Shown: piece after piece, positions 6,082 through 8,195 of the stretch
Layout of the letters: each line of letters starts with the position of its first letter
Numbering within the stretch: the first letter of the stretch is position 1
Assembly: GCA_002726865.1 (NCBI GenBank)
Contig: PBSW01000002.1
Span: forward strand, 1-8,195
DNA: 8,195 nucleotides
DNA from: Candidatus Bathyarchaeota archaeon
GTDB lineage: Archaea; Thermoproteota; Bathyarchaeia; TCS64
Direction of reading: 5' to 3'
Translations under genes and position numbers: made by a program
The notes under the pieces: generated by a model
Seen by the model: the letters and a program-made list of their open reading frames with translations, nothing else
What the model was told of the DNA's origin: nothing
Databases searched by the model: none

Positions 6082-7050
6082 ATGGCTATTGCTACAAATA
6101 CGTCACTGACGTATAGTTCCGTAGCGATTCGCGAGGATTTATCTGACGTGATTTATAATATCGCGCCCTTGGATACCCCCTTTATGTCAGGTTGTGCAAA
6201 GACAAGTGTTGATAATACTTTCTTTGAATGGCAGACTGATACTATTACCGCTGGTGCGGCCAATAGAAAGGTAGAAGGCGACGACAGCATTGCTGCCACC
6301 GCACGGGTACTTCCAACGCGATTGGGAAATTATTGCCAGATAAGTCAGTACGTGAATCAAACTTCCGGAACTGATGACGCTGTAAACTATGCCGGACACG
6401 GCAAACATCAGGCTTACCAGTTGGCTAAAAATGGCAAGCGCATGAAGAGAGACATGGAATCCATGTTGCTTCAGAACATCGTACGCGCTGCTGGCGACTC
6501 AACCACAGCCAGAACAACTGCTGGTGTTCCTGCGTGGCTTGCTACCAACTGGGTATCGATGAATCCCTCATCGGGTTCACCGGCTGCTGGTACATCAGGT
6601 ACGACTGCGATGACAGAATCTAGTGCTACTGCTTCTATTACGGAAGCTGGCATTAAGAATGTCATCAAAGATGCCTACGAAGCTGGTGGTAACCCTGATC
6701 TTATCTTGTGTCCACCCACAATCAAACAGGCTATTTCTGACTTGGCGCAGTCTGTATCATCTCTTAGAACTGAAACTAAGGGTGCTGCACCTGCCCACGT
6801 TGTAGCCGCAGTTGACGTTTATGTTTCCGATTTCGGCACGTTTAAAATCGTGAGTGATCGTAACATGAACTCATCTGAGCACGTCTTCTTTCTGGACATG
6901 GACTTCTGGGCCATTGGTTGGCTCCGTCCTTTCCAGACTGTCGAACTTGCGAAAACTGGTGATGCTCATAAGCAGTTGTTGCTTGCTGAGTATGGCTTGA
7001 TTTCCAAGAACGAGAAGTCAAGCGGAATCCTTGCGGATTGTGCTGCGTAA
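6082..7050 (+). CDS. Major capsid protein (SU10-like family)
   Basis: This protein forms the icosahedral shell, presumably with the HK97 fold. The 322-aa sequence has landmarks I associate with the SU10-type major head protein: the N-terminal EDLSDVIYNIAPLDTPFMSG (18-37), an extended-loop-like region FFEWQTDTITAGAANRKVEG (47-66), a helix KRMKRDMESMLL (119-130), ITEAGIKNVIKDAYEAGGNP (186-205) with DLILCPP (206-212), and the C-terminal FGTFKIVSDRNM (251-262) and KTGDAHKQLLLAEYGL (291-306). Residues 161-185 are a Ser/Thr/Gly/Ala-rich low-complexity stretch, probably a surface loop. Arginine codons lean towards CGN more than in the terminase gene, as expected for a highly expressed gene. The gene follows the scaffold after 15 bases and is followed by a strong hairpin. 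Confidence 0.93.
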   Translation: MAIATNTSLTYSSVAIREDLSDVIYNIAPLDTPFMSGCAKTSVDNTFFEWQTDTITAGAANRKVEGDDSIAATARVLPTRLGNYCQISQYVNQTSGTDDAVNYAGHGKHQAYQLAKNGKRMKRDMESMLLQNIVRAAGDSTTARTTAGVPAWLATNWVSMNPSSGSPAAGTSGTTAMTESSATASITEAGIKNVIKDAYEAGGNPDLILCPPTIKQAISDLAQSVSSLRTETKGAAPAHVVAAVDVYVSDFGTFKIVSDRNMNSSEHVFFLDMDFWAIGWLRPFQTVELAKTGDAHKQLLLAEYGLISKNEKSSGILADCAA

Positions 7051-7059
7051 ATAAGTATC

Positions 7060-7083
7060 TGGGGGTGGGGCAACTCACCCCCA
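7060..7083 (+). terminator. Hairpin after the major capsid gene, probable terminator or mRNA-stabilising element
   Basis: TGGGGGTG (7060-7067) pairs with CACCCCCA (7076-7083). A further G-U pair (7068/7075) closes a loop of about six bases. The stem begins 10 bases after the capsid stop, in the only clear non-coding gap of the window. The following bases (ACCTTAACATTAA) lack a true T-run, so termination may be partial, or the stem may protect the capsid mRNA. Phages commonly place a leaky terminator here, for example T7 after its capsid gene. Confidence 0.6.
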
Positions 7084-7131
7084 ACCTTAACATTAACTGA
7101 CAGAATTGTAGTAAGTCAGAATGGAGCATAG

Positions 7132-7344
7132 ATGAAAAATATCGACAAGGAAATTGAATCCATCGCTAATAAAATGGTGAAGGGTAAGAAATCTGCGAAG
7201 AAATCAACTACCCCCAAAGGTAGAGATGGTAAATACATTACCGCAAAAGACCCTCAAGATGCTGTAGGCTGGCTAAAGAAGGCATATGTTGATAATGATC
7301 CTGCTGATGGCGCACCGAAAGTAGGGGATATAGGGTATGTCTAA
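7132..7344 (+). CDS. Small Lys-rich hypothetical phage protein
   Basis: This is a 70-aa protein with a GGAG (7123-7126) 5 bases before its ATG. An N-terminal helix (MKNIDKEIESIANKMV) leads into a lysine-rich stretch KGKKSAKKSTTPKGRDGK (17-34), a helix DPQDAVGWLKKAY (40-52) and a short acidic/Gly end. I do not recognise the family. It is the first gene after the capsid hairpin, and its last 8 bases overlap the next gene, so the two are probably co-translated. The basic half could bind nucleic acid or the acidic inner capsid surface, but this is only inference from charge. Confidence 0.7.
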   Translation: MKNIDKEIESIANKMVKGKKSAKKSTTPKGRDGKYITAKDPQDAVGWLKKAYVDNDPADGAPKVGDIGYV

Positions 7345-7663
7345 GAAATCAGTTGTTGGCTATTCGGAGCATAGACGTACCGATCTACACATAGGTGAGG
7401 CCGGTGATAAGTTTACAATAAATACTGTACAAGATGCAGAGCCTATTGTAGAGGCGAATAAACGAAGGTATAACGATTATGGTGATAAGCTATCCGTGGG
7501 CAAGCGCGGGGAGTGGCATCACGCAGCCTCTATTCCATTTAATATATGGGAACAGTGGATGAAAGATACGAATGGGGCTATTGAAAAAGACTCCAAACTG
7601 CTTGCACGGTATCTTAACGATCCCGATAACAAATACTTCAAAGTAGCACCCACAAACATTTAA
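7337..7663 (+). CDS. Conserved phage protein of the post-capsid region
   Basis: This is a 108-aa protein. AGGGGA (7323-7328) lies 8 bases before its ATG, inside the overlapping upstream gene. Three elements match a small phage family I recognise near capsid genes: NTVQDAEPIVEANKRRYND (29-47), a middle HHAASIPFNIWEQWMKD (61-77) and a C-terminal RYLNDPDNKYFKVAPTNI (91-108). In homologues the same order appears (V-Q-D-x-E-P-I-x-E, then A-x-I-P, then L-N-D-P-D-x-x-x-F-R-x-x-P). Proteins of this type are normally annotated hypothetical. The location suggests a head or head-to-tail assembly role, which is inference. I have no basis for an enzymatic function. Confidence 0.82.
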   Translation: MSKKSVVGYSEHRRTDLHIGEAGDKFTINTVQDAEPIVEANKRRYNDYGDKLSVGKRGEWHHAASIPFNIWEQWMKDTNGAIEKDSKLLARYLNDPDNKYFKVAPTNI

Positions 7664-7673
7664 GGTATAAATC

Positions 7674-7982
7674 ATGTATAGACGAAGCGATGACGGTAGT
7701 TTCAACAGGTGGGATGTGCAGAGTGTCGTAACAGTAGGTTCTTCTGCCGCAGCCACGAATGTTACATCCGCAAAAATATTAGGCATTCATACGGACGGAG
7801 AAATTTATTTTAACTTCTCATCGTCATCGAGCGCCTCTGTCAGCACAGCCAATGATCTGAAATTAGCCGCTGGCCTCACATTCATAAACGTGCCGAAGTT
7901 TTCCGGTTCTGGTGTGTCTCAGTACATGCACCACCAGAGGGTAGGCGGTTCTAATGTAACCATGCGGCTTGTTCACGTTTGA
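7674..7982 (+). CDS. Small beta-rich phage protein, probably virion-associated
   Basis: This is a 102-aa protein with TAAGGT (7661-7666) 8 bases before ATG 7674. It is Ser/Thr/Val-rich and probably an all-beta domain: strands are suggested at VVTVG (18-22), AKILGIHTDGEIYFNFS (33-49), LTFINVPK (68-75) and NVTMRLVHV (94-102). There is a serine run at 49-53 and no cysteine. The pattern (a charged GEIYFNF strand, then ANDLKLAAGLTFINVPK, then a final hydrophobic strand) is like small proteins I recall after the capsid gene in environmental phages, where decoration or minor virion roles are suspected but not shown. The final bases TTTGA also hold the TTG of the next gene. Confidence 0.78.
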   Translation: MYRRSDDGSFNRWDVQSVVTVGSSAAATNVTSAKILGIHTDGEIYFNFSSSSSASVSTANDLKLAAGLTFINVPKFSGSGVSQYMHHQRVGGSNVTMRLVHV

Positions 7983-8195
7983 GGCAAGTAGCGATTGTAG
8001 GGCTTGCACCCTCCACCCATGATGACGCGCCATATGAAGACCCGGATTGGGAAGTATGGGGATTACCGTGGGATGAAGAGGGGTGGCCCTATTTTGACAG
8101 GTATTTTGAAATCCACCCGCTTGAACTTCTGCGGAAACCAGAGGCAAGACGAAGGGCAGGATACGAAGACCGATTGAAAATGCTGGATACTCCAC
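7979..8195 (+). CDS. N-terminus of a Rossmann-like phage protein, TTG start (partial)
   Basis: A frame opens at TTG 7979-7981, overlapping the upstream TGA (7980-7982) as TTTGA, and runs past the right edge for 72 codons. The protein begins M(TTG)RQVAIVGLAPSTHDD, a beta strand plus nucleotide-binding-like glycine turn (VAIVGLAPS, 4-12). DPDWEVWGLPWDEEGWPYFD (21-40), FEIH (43-46) and KPEARRRAGYEDRL (53-66) follow. I recognise this arrangement (IVGLAPS, then a W-x-x-W-G-L motif with several tryptophans, then F-E-x-H) from conserved phage hypothetical proteins. The function is not established, and the rest of the fold lies outside the window. No ATG or GTG exists between the in-frame stop at 7952-7954 and the conserved start. 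There is no Shine-Dalgarno site, so initiation probably depends on coupling to the preceding stop. Confidence 0.8.
   Translation, partial: MRQVAIVGLAPSTHDDAPYEDPDWEVWGLPWDEEGWPYFDRYFEIHPLELLRKPEARRRAGYEDRLKMLDTP

Noticed and set aside
6623..6805. Leu-rich 60-codon + strand open frame inside the major capsid gene
   Set aside because: It is an alternate-frame shadow of the capsid coding sequence, with no ribosome binding site and no recognisable pattern.
7097..7125. Promoter-like CTGACA box with 17-base spacing after the capsid gene
   Set aside because: The would-be -10 box reads AATGGA, a poor match to TATAAT, and overlaps the Shine-Dalgarno site of the next gene.

Overview
The window is a stretch of a tailed double-stranded DNA bacteriophage (Caudoviricetes) genome, or of a closely related provirus. 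All supported genes lie on the + strand and are almost gap-free. The core is a DNA-packaging and head-assembly module: large terminase, portal, scaffold, major capsid protein. The portal (acidic, 657 aa, coiled-coil tail) and the major capsid protein resemble the SU10-like families, which I know mainly from marine and other environmental phage genomes. That points to an uncultured aquatic phage. The host cannot be read from this DNA: there are no tRNAs, att sites or host genes. Base composition is moderate and arginine/isoleucine codons often use AGA/AGG/ATA, especially in the first half.

Layout. (1) Positions 2-139: last 45 codons of an unidentified upstream gene. (2) 139-1011: a 290-aa protein with a GNAT-acetyltransferase-like C-terminal half and a basic N-terminal half. 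(3) 1011-1055: a possible 14-codon minicistron that exactly bridges two stop/start overlaps. (4) 1055-1207: a 50-aa cysteine-containing protein of a small phage family. (5) 1125-2630: large terminase. (6) 2630-4603: portal. (7) 4603-4758: a 51-aa lysine-tailed protein flanked by a perfect 14-bp direct repeat. (8) 4777-5025: an 82-aa conserved phage protein. (9) 5041-6066: scaffold. (10) 6082-7050: major capsid protein, followed by a G/C-rich hairpin (7060-7083). (11) 7132-7344, 7337-7663 and 7674-7982: three small genes of the post-capsid region. (12) 7979 to the end: the start of a Rossmann-like protein that appears to begin at TTG and runs off the window.

How the genes work together. The terminase cuts and pumps DNA through the portal into a procapsid built from major capsid protein around the scaffold. 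The small genes between portal and scaffold, and after the capsid gene, sit where head-completion, decoration and assembly-helper proteins usually lie, but their roles are not known. Expression appears to use two modes. From 139 to 4603 most junctions are 1-base stop/start overlaps (TGATG or TAATG) with weak Shine-Dalgarno sites, which implies translational coupling. From the end of the portal gene onward most genes have their own good Shine-Dalgarno site. No promoter is convincing. The only clear non-coding gap (7051-7131) holds the post-capsid hairpin.

No defence system, CRISPR array, integrase or RNA gene is visible. The items most worth a second look are the GNAT-like protein beside the terminase, the 14-codon bridging minicistron, the repeat-bounded 51-aa gene and the TTG-initiated Rossmann-like gene.
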